Positions 1 through 9,709 are shown, numbered from the stretch's first letter. The stretch: DNA of 64,000 nt from Agarilytica sp045430345 (GCA_045430345.1 JAILXT010000001.1:1302001-1366000), one strand, 5' to 3'. Translations and numbers: made by a program. Notes: generated by a model not told the origin, from the letters alone.

Positions 1-9
1 AACTTTCCC

Positions 10-123
10 TTAAGCCCTCCTGCTTTTATTAACCTGCGGTTTAGCTGTCGTCAACCGATCTAGGTTTTCTTTCATTTTAGCCAAATAATCCCGCATCCAA
101 TATTTACTATTGGTCAACCCCAT
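10..123 (-). CDS. possible small protein, 37 aa
   Basis: A short open frame starts at an ATG (complement of 121-123) and ends at TAA (10-12). It encodes a basic, Lys/Arg-rich 37-residue peptide (start MGLTNSKYWMRDYLAKM). I recognise no family. An AGGAGG Shine-Dalgarno-like run overlaps its last codons, so another minus-strand gene probably starts just beyond the left edge. This frame could be that gene's translated leader or simply chance. No convincing ribosome site precedes its own ATG. Confidence 0.2.
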   Translation of the reverse strand: MGLTNSKYWMRDYLAKMKENLDRLTTAKPQVNKSRRA

Positions 124-143
124 TCATAAAAAGGGCAATAATA

Positions 144-1400
144 ATGAATAACTCCTTTATAAAATCCCCCCCATCAATGTATAAAACGCTCCTGCTACTC
201 ATTAGCATGACCTTCATCGCCAATATCGCTGCTGCAGGTAATTGGAGAAGCGAACGGGTCATCGGCGGAAAATTAAAAACCCACGTATACGTCCCCGACA
301 CTGCACCAGCAATCGACAATAAACGCGGCTTAATGGTTAGCCTACATGGATGCAATCAAACCAATAACGATTTTAAAAGCGGCGCAAATTGGCGCGCCTC
401 CGCGGACGAATACGGTATGGTTATCGCGCTACCATCAGCATCAAAAGAAGGGACTAGCGGCGTATTATTAGGCTGTTGGAATTTTCATATGGGTATGGAC
501 GCCGACCGAAATAAAACTGATGCAAAATATCTTATTGATATGGTGAATGCCTTACTCTCCGATACATCACTCAATATCGACGCCGACCAGGTATATATAA
601 CGGGCTTATCTTCTGGTGCAGGGATGGCAAACCAAATCGCCTGTTTAGCCCCAGACGTATTCGCTGGTGTGGGCATTAACGCCGGATTGGCACCTGGATC
701 AGAAGGCCGGGACCTGACGGACCCAATTATTCAAGTCTTTCCTGGTGCAGAAAACTGCTACACACTTGCCGGCCCATTCAAAAGTGCACTTTATTCGCAA
801 CTATATAACAATGTTCACGGCACCAACGATAATTTAGTGTCACCGTTACACGCTGATCGGAATATCCAAATTTTTAGAGCGGCATACGCCGGAGTGCCTG
901 GAGGAGAAACAGACATATGCAGTGTTTACACGCTTTCTGGAGGAGGTGATGTAACGACATACTGCGATAACCGAGGGCCACGCCTGTCAAAGATCATGGT
1001 CGAAGGTATGGGCCACGCTTGGTCAGCGGGACAAGGTTCAAGCGGAAGTAGGCACTATATTGACCATACACATGTAAACTACCCCCGATATATCAGCGGA
1101 TTTTTCGTCGAGAATAATCGCCGCGTTAACGCCCCCATAACCCCAACGAAGGTAACGCTTAACGCCGCCAGTACTCCTTTTCCAACACCCTACCCTGAAC
1201 CCACTCCAGGGCCATGCACAGAAGTCACCAGTAACAATATCGTCCACGTTTTACAAAACAGGGCGTACGTTGATTTTACTAAAGTATATGCCAATGGTTC
1301 TGAACAACTTATGGGTTATTACAGCATCTTCACCAGCACTACACTAAGAAGTCACGCGTTAATGCCCAACTACTACTATGTTGGGCCATGCGGGTCCTAA
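144..1400 (+). CDS. secreted PHB-depolymerase/CE1-type esterase
   Basis: Predicted extracellular serine esterase of the PHB depolymerase / feruloyl-esterase (CE1-like) alpha/beta-hydrolase group, 418 aa. A hydrophobic signal peptide covers about residues 13-31. The oxyanion-side HGC motif is near 68-70, the nucleophile elbow GLSSG puts Ser at 156, and the rest of the triad is likely Asp229 (HGTNDN) and His291 (GMGHAW). A Pro/Thr-rich linker (about 345-358) leads to a roughly 60-residue C-terminal module with Cys at both ends. That module recurs at the C-terminus of the twin esterase at 12663-15809. An AAGGG site about 9 nt upstream supports this ATG; an alternative in-frame ATG lies at 177. 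The natural substrate (polyester, acetylated or feruloylated polysaccharide) cannot be told from sequence. Confidence 0.85.
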   Translation: MNNSFIKSPPSMYKTLLLLISMTFIANIAAAGNWRSERVIGGKLKTHVYVPDTAPAIDNKRGLMVSLHGCNQTNNDFKSGANWRASADEYGMVIALPSASKEGTSGVLLGCWNFHMGMDADRNKTDAKYLIDMVNALLSDTSLNIDADQVYITGLSSGAGMANQIACLAPDVFAGVGINAGLAPGSEGRDLTDPIIQVFPGAENCYTLAGPFKSALYSQLYNNVHGTNDNLVSPLHADRNIQIFRAAYAGVPGGETDICSVYTLSGGGDVTTYCDNRGPRLSKIMVEGMGHAWSAGQGSSGSRHYIDHTHVNYPRYISGFFVENNRRVNAPITPTKVTLNAASTPFPTPYPEPTPGPCTEVTSNNIVHVLQNRAYVDFTKVYANGSEQLMGYYSIFTSTTLRSHALMPNYYYVGPCGS

Positions 1401-1419
1401 CAAAGGGGACATAATAAAC

Positions 1420-1454
1420 ACCCTAAGTACCGATGCTCATTCGGTGCTTAGGGT
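1420..1454. terminator. bidirectional intrinsic terminator
   Basis: A near-perfect 14-bp stem pairs 1420-1433 with 1441-1454, with one G-T pair and a 7-nt loop. It lies between the convergent esterase (ends 1400) and TonB receptor (ends 1471), so it probably serves both. Confidence 0.7.
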
Positions 1455-1470
1455 AATAGCTTTAGTCTTA

Positions 1471-4266
1471 TTAAAAACTCACTTCAGCCCCAACATAGAA
1501 AAATCGCCCTACGACATCGTATACACCTGCGGCGGTATTTGTGCCCGAAATATTATTAAACGAAGGCGAAGGGATGTAAGGTGGCTTTTTATCTGTTGCG
1601 TTATTTAAGCCGACGATGAATGAATAACTGGTTTGGTCTTTTAGGTTAAAACGAACGTTATAGTCGTGATACCACACCGATGGCAAATCATTGTTGGCAG
1701 GCCAAATACTCGTATCAAATGTATTATCAACCACGCCGCTCCCGAGATAACGCGTCGCCCAGGTAAAGGTCACCGCATCTTTACGATAAGCCAATTGCGT
1801 ATTGGCTTTCCATTTTTGATAACCGGGTTCTTCAAGTTTTGAGAAAGATTCACCATAAACCGTTGATTCCCAATCGATGGTTCGTGTTACCAAAGCATTC
1901 GCCGACAAACGCCCCCCCATAACCTCAGTATGATAGTTAAGCGCTAAATCCCAGCCTTTCGTTTCTAACGCACCTATATTTTGCAGGTCTATATCTAAAC
2001 GTGAAATAAGGTAATTAGATTCAGCACCGTCTCGTACGATCCCGACACATGAGTCGTTGTTAGGAAAATCTTCAGAGGCATAACATTGATTTAGCTTTAT
2101 CTGAGGATTTACCTGTTCAATTGCGTTATCTACAGAAATATCAAAGTAATCAAACGCAATGGATAGCGATTCAATGGGTACCAAAGTAAACCCAATGGTC
2201 ATTGTATCCGCTGTCTCTTCTTGAAGGTCTGGATTACCCGAAACCAACCCTGCAGAAAAACCTCCCAATGGGCCTGAAGCATAGTCTCCAGGTATACCAA
2301 GGCCGGTACAGTTTGTTTCTGTGCTACCTGTACCACCCACTTCACACGGATCAAAAAATGAAATCCCCGAAAACACTCCCGGATCATATAGTTCTGCGAT
2401 ATTAGGTGCGCGTACCGATTCAGATACCATCGCTCTAAACGAAACATAGCGATCTAGCGCGAGGTTTAAACCAACTTGCCAACTACCATGAGTGCCCACC
2501 GTGGTGTAATCCGCATATCGATACGCTAGATCCGTCCCTAAATACTTGATCCCCGCAGTATTTGAAAGAATAGGTAATTTCAGTTCGGCGTATACTTCAC
2601 TCACCTCGTAGTCATCGTCTATCTCTGCGGCAACGGCATTCGAAGAACTAACACCCGCCAATGCAAATTCATCAGCTTTTGTTTTTAAGGATTCCTGCCG
2701 CCATTCAAAACCGGTGACCAAACCAATATCCCCTGCAGGCAATATATTTTCTAACTGACCGCGCAAAGTCACCGAAAATACTTCCTGCTCGATAACAGAT
2801 GAATCGAATGACTCAATGGCAACATAGTTAATTGCGGCCTCGCTAACGCCACCAGCAGTAAATACATCGATAGGAACACAGCCTTCTGCCCTCGCCTGAG
2901 CGTCTATACAACGAAATTCCCCATCGCTATCCGGGTCTGCTTCGACATCCAAACCGTTTTGAAACGAAAGCATATTGTAGTTCCCCTGGGTTGTTTGCTT
3001 CCGTTCATTTTGCCCCCACTGATAGTAAGTATCCCAAAGCCAACCATTAACATTACCGTCAAAACCAAATGCAATGCGCTGAGTTGTACGCTCCTGATCC
3101 GAACGCACTGCTCCAAGCTCAGGTAAGCGTCTTGTAAATGTCACAAGCCCCGGCAACTCACCGTAAAAATCGCTTAGGGTTGTTAAGGCTTCCGCGGGTA
3201 TAGTGGGATGATCTGAAAATAGTAAGTGGCCAAAAACTGCGCCAGCCCCCGTGGGCTCGATTTGCGAAAAAGAGTCGGCAGACGTGTAACTCAACTCCAC
3301 AAAACTATTAAGTTGATCACTAAACGCATACTCGGTATTCAATGCAACGCTTTCACGTGTCAGCGGTACGCTTAATAACCTGTAATCAGCACGATTAAAA
3401 CCATCACTCGCGACATCGAATGGCGCAGTCCACAATCCATCATCACCAGCGGTAAAGAAATTTGCATTATCTGCCGTGATAGTGCCTTGCGGCGTGTAAA
3501 CACTGTAATCTTGAAAATCGCCTAGGAACTCATCGTTTGAGGAAAAGGCGCGATCTCGGGAATACACTTCGTCCAATTCCGTGTACCCCAAATTTAACGT
3601 TACATGCCCGGTATTATCGTTGAAACCAAAGCCACTCGTCAGTGATACGCTTTTCTCGTCACCATCCCCTTTTGATGATTGCCCCCACTGCGCTTCTACA
3701 TGCGTCCCGGTAAAATCTTGTTTCGTGATGATGTTTACTACACCAGCGACCGCTTCTGAACCGTACACGGCAGAAACTCCGCCCGTTACTACCTCAATGC
3801 GTTCAACCAAAGCGGCAGGAATACTATTAAGGTCCACTACATTTGGACGTTCGCTATCACCCCCAACATGACGTCGGCCATTCACCAACACTAGGGTTCT
3901 CGTAGGGGACAAATTGCGTAGATCCACGGATGATATTCCCGGCGCAAAGAACCCAAAATTGGTTGTGGTTTGTGACGTTAAGGGCGCACCAGCGGAAGGT
4001 AACCGATTTAACGTATCCGCCAATAGCGGATTGAAGGAAAGACCAAGATCTTTCGAATCAATGGTTAATAACGGAAACGTTGAAGGGGTATTCGACAAGG
4101 GGTTGCGAGACCCAGTTACATATACCTCTTCGGTGATTCTATCTTGATTATTTTCTGACTGGCTCGCGAGGCTATCGGAGGCATTGTTTTCGGCAAATGC
4201 TTCACTTGCGCATAAAGCGCTCAATAGGACGAGACTGGGGATACGTGACGACAACGTATTTTTCAT
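1471..4266 (-). CDS. TonB-dependent outer-membrane receptor
   Basis: TonB-dependent receptor of 931 aa. It has a signal peptide ending near AFA, a TonB-box-like EEVYVTGSR stretch, a plug domain with VLVNGRRHVGG and VYGSEAVAGVVNIITK, then a long beta-barrel ending in the terminal phenylalanine typical of outer-membrane barrels (VGAEVSF). The start is set at 4266 because a GGAG site lies 9 nt upstream and a clean signal sequence follows; the frame stays open to 4377 but that extension looks non-signal-like. It converges with the esterase at 144-1400, so joint use in nutrient release and uptake is possible but only inferred. The transported substrate is unknown. Confidence 0.88.
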   Translation of the reverse strand: MKNTLSSRIPSLVLLSALCASEAFAENNASDSLASQSENNQDRITEEVYVTGSRNPLSNTPSTFPLLTIDSKDLGLSFNPLLADTLNRLPSAGAPLTSQTTTNFGFFAPGISSVDLRNLSPTRTLVLVNGRRHVGGDSERPNVVDLNSIPAALVERIEVVTGGVSAVYGSEAVAGVVNIITKQDFTGTHVEAQWGQSSKGDGDEKSVSLTSGFGFNDNTGHVTLNLGYTELDEVYSRDRAFSSNDEFLGDFQDYSVYTPQGTITADNANFFTAGDDGLWTAPFDVASDGFNRADYRLLSVPLTRESVALNTEYAFSDQLNSFVELSYTSADSFSQIEPTGAGAVFGHLLFSDHPTIPAEALTTLSDFYGELPGLVTFTRRLPELGAVRSDQERTTQRIAFGFDGNVNGWLWDTYYQWGQNERKQTTQGNYNMLSFQNGLDVEADPDSDGEFRCIDAQARAEGCVPIDVFTAGGVSEAAINYVAIESFDSSVIEQEVFSVTLRGQLENILPAGDIGLVTGFEWRQESLKTKADEFALAGVSSSNAVAAEIDDDYEVSEVYAELKLPILSNTAGIKYLGTDLAYRYADYTTVGTHGSWQVGLNLALDRYVSFRAMVSESVRAPNIAELYDPGVFSGISFFDPCEVGGTGSTETNCTGLGIPGDYASGPLGGFSAGLVSGNPDLQEETADTMTIGFTLVPIESLSIAFDYFDISVDNAIEQVNPQIKLNQCYASEDFPNNDSCVGIVRDGAESNYLISRLDIDLQNIGALETKGWDLALNYHTEVMGGRLSANALVTRTIDWESTVYGESFSKLEEPGYQKWKANTQLAYRKDAVTFTWATRYLGSGVVDNTFDTSIWPANNDLPSVWYHDYNVRFNLKDQTSYSFIVGLNNATDKKPPYIPSPSFNNISGTNTAAGVYDVVGRFFYVGAEVSF

Positions 4267-4677
4267 TTTATTACACTCCAAAATCCATATTCCATTTTGT
4301 ATAGTTTGTTGCTTTCTAATTGTTGTTATATCGTACTTATGATCCATCACACCAAGGCGCACATACACATTCGACAACAGTGGCGCAAGTTCAAGGCGCG
4401 CAGTGTAATCGTATTTATGTGATAAGTGGTGCCGATTTCGGTTACAAAATGGAAGTAAATATTGTCAAAGGCTTAATTTGATGTTTTTGACGCCAAACGC
4501 ACTCAAGCATTCTCATTTAAGATGCTATATGAACACGTAAGGCCATCCTTTCGCGAATTTATGGCCGCATTATAAAAGGCTTTAGATAAAGATGAAGTGA
4601 AAAATTAACGGAGAATTGAGACAAAAAATCGTACTAAAAAAAGACTAATAAGGAGGAGAGCTAAACGTTAGGTCACG
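4267..4677. other. intergenic region upstream of TonB receptor
   Basis: About 410 bp without a convincing gene. It must hold the promoter of the minus-strand TonB receptor and the 3' end region of its transcriptional neighbourhood. I saw no strong hairpin, repeat or recognisable operator. Confidence 0.4.
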
Positions 4678-5058
4678 CTAGCCCGTATTTTTTAAAAGGC
4701 CATGCGGCCGATTAAGCTTTGTCTTGTGACGGCTGGAACGAGTATTCAAAGAAGTGACATCAGAACCACCGTGACGTATTGCATCAATCTCATCATGAAA
4801 CGCCTGTTCGTCACTCGCCCACATTAACCCCACTAAGCTTCCTGATTGATGAAGCACCATCGCCTTTAAATGGTATACGTTTTGTGCGAAGACTTTTACT
4901 GAAACAAAATCGCCCGGGCGAATGCCCGCATCAATACCCTCGATACACGTCCCGCCATGACTGAGGTTTATTGAAACACCAGAGCCAATCACACTATCTC
5001 CGCGCCATATTTCGACGGGTATAGAAAGTGTCATTCGGCACCCAAGCCTATGCTCCAT
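4678..5058 (-). CDS. PilZ-domain protein
   Basis: Single-domain PilZ protein of about 126 aa, a likely c-di-GMP-binding effector. The two signature elements are present: an RxxxR motif at the very N-terminus (HRLGCR) and the downstream NLSHGG, matching [D/N]xSxxG. Start 5058 is preferred because AGGTGG lies just upstream; the in-frame GTG at 5070 falls inside that ribosome site. No output domain is attached, so it probably acts by protein contact. Its target (motility, exopolysaccharide or other) cannot be inferred from the neighbours. Confidence 0.8.
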   Translation of the reverse strand: MEHRLGCRMTLSIPVEIWRGDSVIGSGVSINLSHGGTCIEGIDAGIRPGDFVSVKVFAQNVYHLKAMVLHQSGSLVGLMWASDEQAFHDEIDAIRHGGSDVTSLNTRSSRHKTKLNRPHGLLKNTG

Positions 5059-5275
5059 AAGCCACCTCACTTTTAATCGCGTTTAACAATATAAAGTTTG
5101 ATAAAAAACCTTACCGTAGTCGCCTAATACTAGATGACTTTCGTGGTAAAAGGGCGGAGGAAACGTATGATATTGAGACAAATCATAGTTTAGTTAGGAA
5201 TGTAAAAGACATACAAATAGATAAAAAAATTGTAATGCGAATCTCGCAGGCTGGAACTTACGATCTTGGGTACAT

Positions 5276-5659
5276 TCAGTCAATTAACTTAAATCGATTT
5301 CTTCTAATTTGAGCCTCTAGCTGCCGCTCCTGCGCAATCAATTTCGCCTTATGCTCGGCTTTTTGTTCAGTGGTGGGCCATTGATTACAGCGGCTCAAGG
5401 TTTCCCGAATTCCCTCCAGAAGCAACTGATAATCCAGATTGATCGGGCTTTTAATAATGAAGTATGAGTGATTGACGCAGACCAAATGCCAACCATGATA
5501 GTGGTGACATACTTCCAGCTTCGCTGAACGCGATCCACTGGTGCAGACGAATTCGATAAAGGCTCTATTTAGCTGTACACGGAGGCTTACATCCGACGCA
5601 AAAAACGCTACATGGTGCGTGTCATTAGAGAGTCGAAGTTGATAGGTGGTGCCAAACAT
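5276..5659 (-). CDS. hypothetical protein
   Basis: No recognised family. From the ATG at 5659 it encodes about 127 aa: a beta-rich, His/Cys-containing N-terminal half (…CHHYHGWHLVC…) and a charged, probably helical C-terminus rich in Gln, Glu, Lys and Arg. The frame is open to a TTG at 5788, but that extension lacks a ribosome site and looks non-coding. No signal peptide or membrane segment is evident. It may be a small conserved gammaproteobacterial protein. Confidence 0.45.
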   Translation of the reverse strand: MFGTTYQLRLSNDTHHVAFFASDVSLRVQLNRAFIEFVCTSGSRSAKLEVCHHYHGWHLVCVNHSYFIIKSPINLDYQLLLEGIRETLSRCNQWPTTEQKAEHKAKLIAQERQLEAQIRRNRFKLID

Positions 5660-6054
5660 GAAAAGGCCATACGTTAGAAAAGAAAAAGAGTGTCGTCTTA
5701 TAAAGCTCAGAAGCCTTAAGTTCAAGTGTTTCGCCACTATCGAGTGATGAAGTAGAGAAAAATCGGCTAAAATTATTGCTCGACCCAAAATATTGGTCTG
5801 TCGAGTATAAAAAGCGCCTGCTCAGTCCAAAACTAACAGCTTCCTCACGGAAGCTCCTACCTTGACCACTACAAACACAGTAGACTTACCTAACAGGAAA
5901 AATGGAAAACTTTTCTAGAAGAGCAAGAAGTTCAGAATTGATTCATTCGGCCCAAAACGTTTCACCCTAAGACCAGAATGGGTTAATTAGAAACAACGAA
6001 AAAGTCACAAAAAGAAGAAAGGGATAACATAAAAAGACAGCGTCTAAAATTACC
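5660..6054. other. intergenic region with one hairpin
   Basis: About 395 bp with no supported gene. It contains a 7-bp perfect hairpin (5838-5844 with 5849-5855, loop TCAC) without a T-tract on either side, so terminator function is doubtful. The upstream open extension of the 5276 frame (to 5788) overlaps it. Confidence 0.35.
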
Positions 6055-6651
6055 TTACTTAATATTTTTCAACCCGACAACCAACACTCCCACAGTAGCG
6101 CCTTGACTACGGACAGGTACGGATATTTGTACAGAGATCTCACCGGAACTCTCATCAAATTCAATTGGGCCAATGTAGACTTGCCCTTCTCCACCATTAA
6201 AACTTTTTAGGAATTTATCTTCATCCCCCTGCCAATAATCCGAGGTCATCGGATACTCGCCGACTACAGCACCTTGACCATCACACAAAAACGCTTCAGT
6301 GTATAAACGATTTTCCAATATACGCTTTTTTAAAAAATGACCTGATTTATTTTCCTGCAACGAACGTGCGAAAGCTTCCTTTTTACCTTCCCTCCACATA
6401 CGGTCAATCTGCTTCACGTCATCCAAGCTCTGCTCTAAATAATTATGCTTAATCACCTCATTGACCACCGCGGGGTGATTCGCCCATTGCTTCACAAGCT
6501 GGGCATGGGCATCAAGAATAGAGCGCATTCGCACACTCAACGTCCCCAACTCATCGGCGGAAGTATAAGCAGAAATTAGCCACACCTTGATTAGCAGGAG
6601 CGTTAAGATGAACGTTTTTAGCCTTGGGTGCCACATCATATGTAAAGTCAT
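6055..6651 (-). CDS. stand-alone periplasmic PDC/Cache-like sensor domain
   Basis: 198-aa exported protein. A hydrophobic N-terminal segment (about residues 12-30) looks like a signal peptide or anchor. The rest has PDC/Cache-fold character: a helical stretch (about 35-105), then LYTEAFLCDGQGAVVGEYP and VQISVPVRSQGATVGVLVVG, the paired strands seen in the ligand-binding sensors of chemoreceptors and histidine kinases. Unlike those proteins it has no cytoplasmic signalling domain. It may work as a periplasmic binding partner. The neighbours (LysR upstream, hypothetical downstream) do not show which system it serves. Three Met codons compete for the start and none has a strong ribosome site. 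Confidence 0.6.
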   Translation of the reverse strand: MTLHMMWHPRLKTFILTLLLIKVWLISAYTSADELGTLSVRMRSILDAHAQLVKQWANHPAVVNEVIKHNYLEQSLDDVKQIDRMWREGKKEAFARSLQENKSGHFLKKRILENRLYTEAFLCDGQGAVVGEYPMTSDYWQGDEDKFLKSFNGGEGQVYIGPIEFDESSGEISVQISVPVRSQGATVGVLVVGLKNIK

Positions 6652-6781
6652 TTTGAGGCTCGGCGCCGACTCAGCAGCGCGTATTCATAAAGATCTTCAA
6701 CCCTATGAGTATAGAAGTTTTTTGGTGTTTAAACGGTATATCGCCCAGTAAAAAAAGCCAAAACCGACATTGGAGACAGCG

Positions 6782-7717
6782 TCAAAACAATGCGCTTTCA
6801 TCAATTAACCCGTAGTCAACCAACTGTTTAAGAATGGCATTCGCCTTCGTCTTAAACACATCCCTTAATAATCTTACAGCTGGCGTAATTGATTGCCTAC
6901 TCGGACAAACAATCCATAACTCCGTGGCTCTAGGCGTAAACTCTGGCATAACACGCACCACCCTGCCCAATAATAAGTCAGCGGACATATCCAGGCAGGA
7001 TTTCACCGCCAAGCCCTTTCCCGCGACGCACCAACGTCTCACCAAATCACCATCATTGGAAGCTCTGTTGCCGCTCATCTTGATTTTGTAATCTGATCCT
7101 TCGCGCGAGAAATGCCAAACATCGTGCATCATGTCGTGAAGCTGATAAAACAGCCCATTATGGGACGCAAGATCATGAGGATGTTGAGGCGTCCCATGGT
7201 TATCGAGATATTCCTGCGTTGCACACAAAATACCCGGGACATTACAGATTTTAAAACCATAAAGGTGTGCATCATTGGGCGAACCATATCGCAGTGCGAT
7301 ATCCACGGAGTCACGATAAAAATCGATATTGCTATCGCTGATATTCGTTTTCAAACTCACCTTGGTATAGGTTTCCATAAACTCATCGAGCCATGGCGTC
7401 ACCAAATTTCTTCCCAAATCCGACGACAGCGCAATACGCAGCTCTCCATCGACAACGTCTAGATCATCTTTCATGTTCTGCTTAGCCTGATCCAACATGA
7501 GCAAAGCCTGCTCACATTGAGGAATATACCTCTCGCCAGCACTAGAAAGCCTTAAATGTCGCGTGGTACGAACAAATAGCTCCGCCCCCAATCGCGCCTC
7601 CACCCGCTTCAGCGCGGCGCTAGCCGTCGCGGTACGCATATCCAAATGTGTGGCCGCCGCGGTAATACTGCGGAACTCTGCCACCTTGAGAACAACTTGG
7701 AGATCTTCTAGCTGCAT
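6782..7717 (-). CDS. LysR-family transcriptional regulator
   Basis: LysR-type regulator of about 311 aa. The N-terminal winged helix-turn-helix covers residues 1-60 (FRSITAAATHLDMRTATASAALKRVEARLG), followed by a linker helix and the periplasmic-binding-like effector domain. The family normally begins at a MxLEDL-type motif, so ATG 7717 is chosen over the in-frame TTG at 7747; neither has a clear ribosome site. It is transcribed divergently from the oxidoreductase pair at 7824 and 8894, the classic LysR arrangement, and probably regulates them. The inducer is unknown. Confidence 0.85.
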   Translation of the reverse strand: MQLEDLQVVLKVAEFRSITAAATHLDMRTATASAALKRVEARLGAELFVRTTRHLRLSSAGERYIPQCEQALLMLDQAKQNMKDDLDVVDGELRIALSSDLGRNLVTPWLDEFMETYTKVSLKTNISDSNIDFYRDSVDIALRYGSPNDAHLYGFKICNVPGILCATQEYLDNHGTPQHPHDLASHNGLFYQLHDMMHDVWHFSREGSDYKIKMSGNRASNDGDLVRRWCVAGKGLAVKSCLDMSADLLLGRVVRVMPEFTPRATELWIVCPSRQSITPAVRLLRDVFKTKANAILKQLVDYGLIDESALF

Positions 7718-7823
7718 ACTGTCAAATATTTTTTGATAATTATTCAATTATTATGCTGTTTATTGTAGCCAAAGCAAGATCTATAGTCTCAAACATACTC
7801 CTTCCCCCAACCGGAACCCTGCT

Positions 7824-8891
7824 ATGAGCACTGCAACCACCATGAAAGCTGTTGGCTATACCCAATCACTCCCCATCAACAACCCCGAAGCACTCGTTGA
7901 TATCGAGCTACCACAGCCAATCGCCAGCGGGCGGGACTTGCTTATACGAATCAAAGCCATTGCAGTAAACCCCGTGGATTACAAAATACGCCAGCGACTT
8001 GCGCCTTCTGAAGGCGAATACAAAGTGATTGGCTGGGATGCAGTAGGCGAAGTGATCGCAACCGGAGAAGACGCGACCTTATTTAAGCCGGGTGACAATG
8101 TGTATTACGCAGGCGACCTTAATCGCCAAGGCAGCAATGCAGAATACCAATTGGTTGACGAACGCCTTGTGGGCAAAAAGCCACACAGTCTATCGACAGC
8201 AGAAGCGGCGGCACTTCCGCTTACAACCATCACCGCATGGGAGATGTTGTTTGAACACCTAGCCATAAAACAGCGTGCACCTGGGGCGGCGGAAAACAAA
8301 GAAAAAACACATGAAGTCATTCTGGTGGTGGGCGCGGCTGGCGGTGTTGGCTCTATTTTTCTTCAACTTGCTAAAGCCATCACCGGCGCAACGGTCATCG
8401 CCACAGCATCACGAGCAACGTCGCAAGCGTGGGTAAAAACACTTGGGGCCGATTATGTAATTGACCACACCCAAGCCCTTCAACCACAGATAGAAAAACT
8501 CATAGCGGAAGAAGCCATTGGCCAAGTTACCCACGTTGCCAGTTTAAATGGCACCGAAGCCTATTTTGAAAGCTACACCGCGCTACTCGCCCCCTTCGGT
8601 AAAATCGCCATGATCGATGACCCAAGCACACCCCTGGACGTGATGAAACTGAAATTAAAAAGCCTGTCACTGCACATCGAATTTATGTTTGCGCGCGCCA
8701 TGTTTAATGCCGCCGATATGGACGAACAAGGCCGTCTATTAAGTCGCGTGTCTGACCTCATTGATCAAGACTATGTCAAAACCACCGTAGGGAAAAACCT
8801 CGGACTAATTAATGCCCAAAATCTACGAACTGCGCACGAAACATTAGAGTCAGGTACGGCCATCGGAAAAATCGTTCTAGAAGGCTTTTAA
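7824..8891 (+). CDS. zinc-type alcohol dehydrogenase-like / NADPH:quinone reductase family oxidoreductase
   Basis: 355-aa medium-chain dehydrogenase/reductase with a GroES-like N-terminal domain (about 1-125) and a Rossmann domain with the dinucleotide motif VVGAAGGVGS near residue 170. The sequence fits the zinc-binding-alcohol-dehydrogenase-like, quinone-reductase branch that usually lacks catalytic zinc; no zinc-ligand cysteine cluster is visible. It probably uses NADPH to reduce quinones or reactive enals. It lies 2 bp before the SDR gene, so the two form an operon divergent from the LysR gene. Confidence 0.8.
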   Translation: MSTATTMKAVGYTQSLPINNPEALVDIELPQPIASGRDLLIRIKAIAVNPVDYKIRQRLAPSEGEYKVIGWDAVGEVIATGEDATLFKPGDNVYYAGDLNRQGSNAEYQLVDERLVGKKPHSLSTAEAAALPLTTITAWEMLFEHLAIKQRAPGAAENKEKTHEVILVVGAAGGVGSIFLQLAKAITGATVIATASRATSQAWVKTLGADYVIDHTQALQPQIEKLIAEEAIGQVTHVASLNGTEAYFESYTALLAPFGKIAMIDDPSTPLDVMKLKLKSLSLHIEFMFARAMFNAADMDEQGRLLSRVSDLIDQDYVKTTVGKNLGLINAQNLRTAHETLESGTAIGKIVLEGF

Positions 8892-8893
8892 AT

Positions 8894-9709
8894 ATGGCGT
8901 TAACTATTCTCATTACCGGTTCAACCGATGGCATCGGCTTAGAAACCGCAAAATTACTCGTCGCCCAAGGTCACCGTGTTTTACTGCATGGGCGCAACCC
9001 AGAGAAACTAGCCGCGGTAGAAAATACACTGGCCAACTTGACCAATGGCGGCCCCGTTGAAAGCTATGTAGCTGACCTCTCGCGCATTAGTGACGTCGAA
9101 GGGCTCGCTAAGGAAGTTACAGAACGACACCCAAGTCTCGATGTTTTAATTAATAACGCCGGCGTTTTTAAAACCGCCGACCCAATCACCGAAGAGGGAC
9201 TGGATGTCCGCTTTATCGTAAATACCATCGCCCCTTACCTATTAACCCAAAAACTTATGCCGTTGATGCGCGACACCAGCCGAGTCATCAATCTATCGTC
9301 TGCCGCGCAAGCACCCGTCGACACACAAGCACTGTCAGGAAAAACACACATACCAGAAGCCTTCACTGCATACGCACAGAGCAAACTTGCGCTCACCATG
9401 TGGTCACGCAGTATGGCACTAACACTTAAGGGGAAGGGACCGATGATCGTCGCCATTAACCCAGGATCTATGCTCGGCACAAAAATGGTCAAAGATGGCT
9501 TTGGTGTGTCCGGGGGAGATATTGCAATCGGCGCAGAGATATTAACCCGAGCAGCACTTTCAGAAGAATTTGAAAAAGCTTCAGGCCTCTATTTTGATAA
9601 CGACGCAAAGCAGTTTTCTTCGCCTCATGCAGATGCACTAGACGCACAGAAATCTGAAACGATTGTGAACGCCATTGAGTCTATTTTGAAAAAAATCACA
9701 GGTAACTAA
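8894..9709 (+). CDS. short-chain dehydrogenase/reductase (SDR)
   Basis: 271-aa classical SDR. The NAD(P)-binding glycine motif TGSTDGIG is at residues 7-14, the NNAG structural motif is near 87-90, and the catalytic Ser (LSSAAQ) and YxxxK (YAQSK) are intact. It follows the MDR oxidoreductase with a 2-bp gap and was probably transferred or co-regulated with it as a LysR-controlled redox pair. The 3' end overlaps the convergent reductase gene by 14 bp. The substrate is not predictable. Confidence 0.85.
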   Translation: MALTILITGSTDGIGLETAKLLVAQGHRVLLHGRNPEKLAAVENTLANLTNGGPVESYVADLSRISDVEGLAKEVTERHPSLDVLINNAGVFKTADPITEEGLDVRFIVNTIAPYLLTQKLMPLMRDTSRVINLSSAAQAPVDTQALSGKTHIPEAFTAYAQSKLALTMWSRSMALTLKGKGPMIVAINPGSMLGTKMVKDGFGVSGGDIAIGAEILTRAALSEEFEKASGLYFDNDAKQFSSPHADALDAQKSETIVNAIESILKKITGN

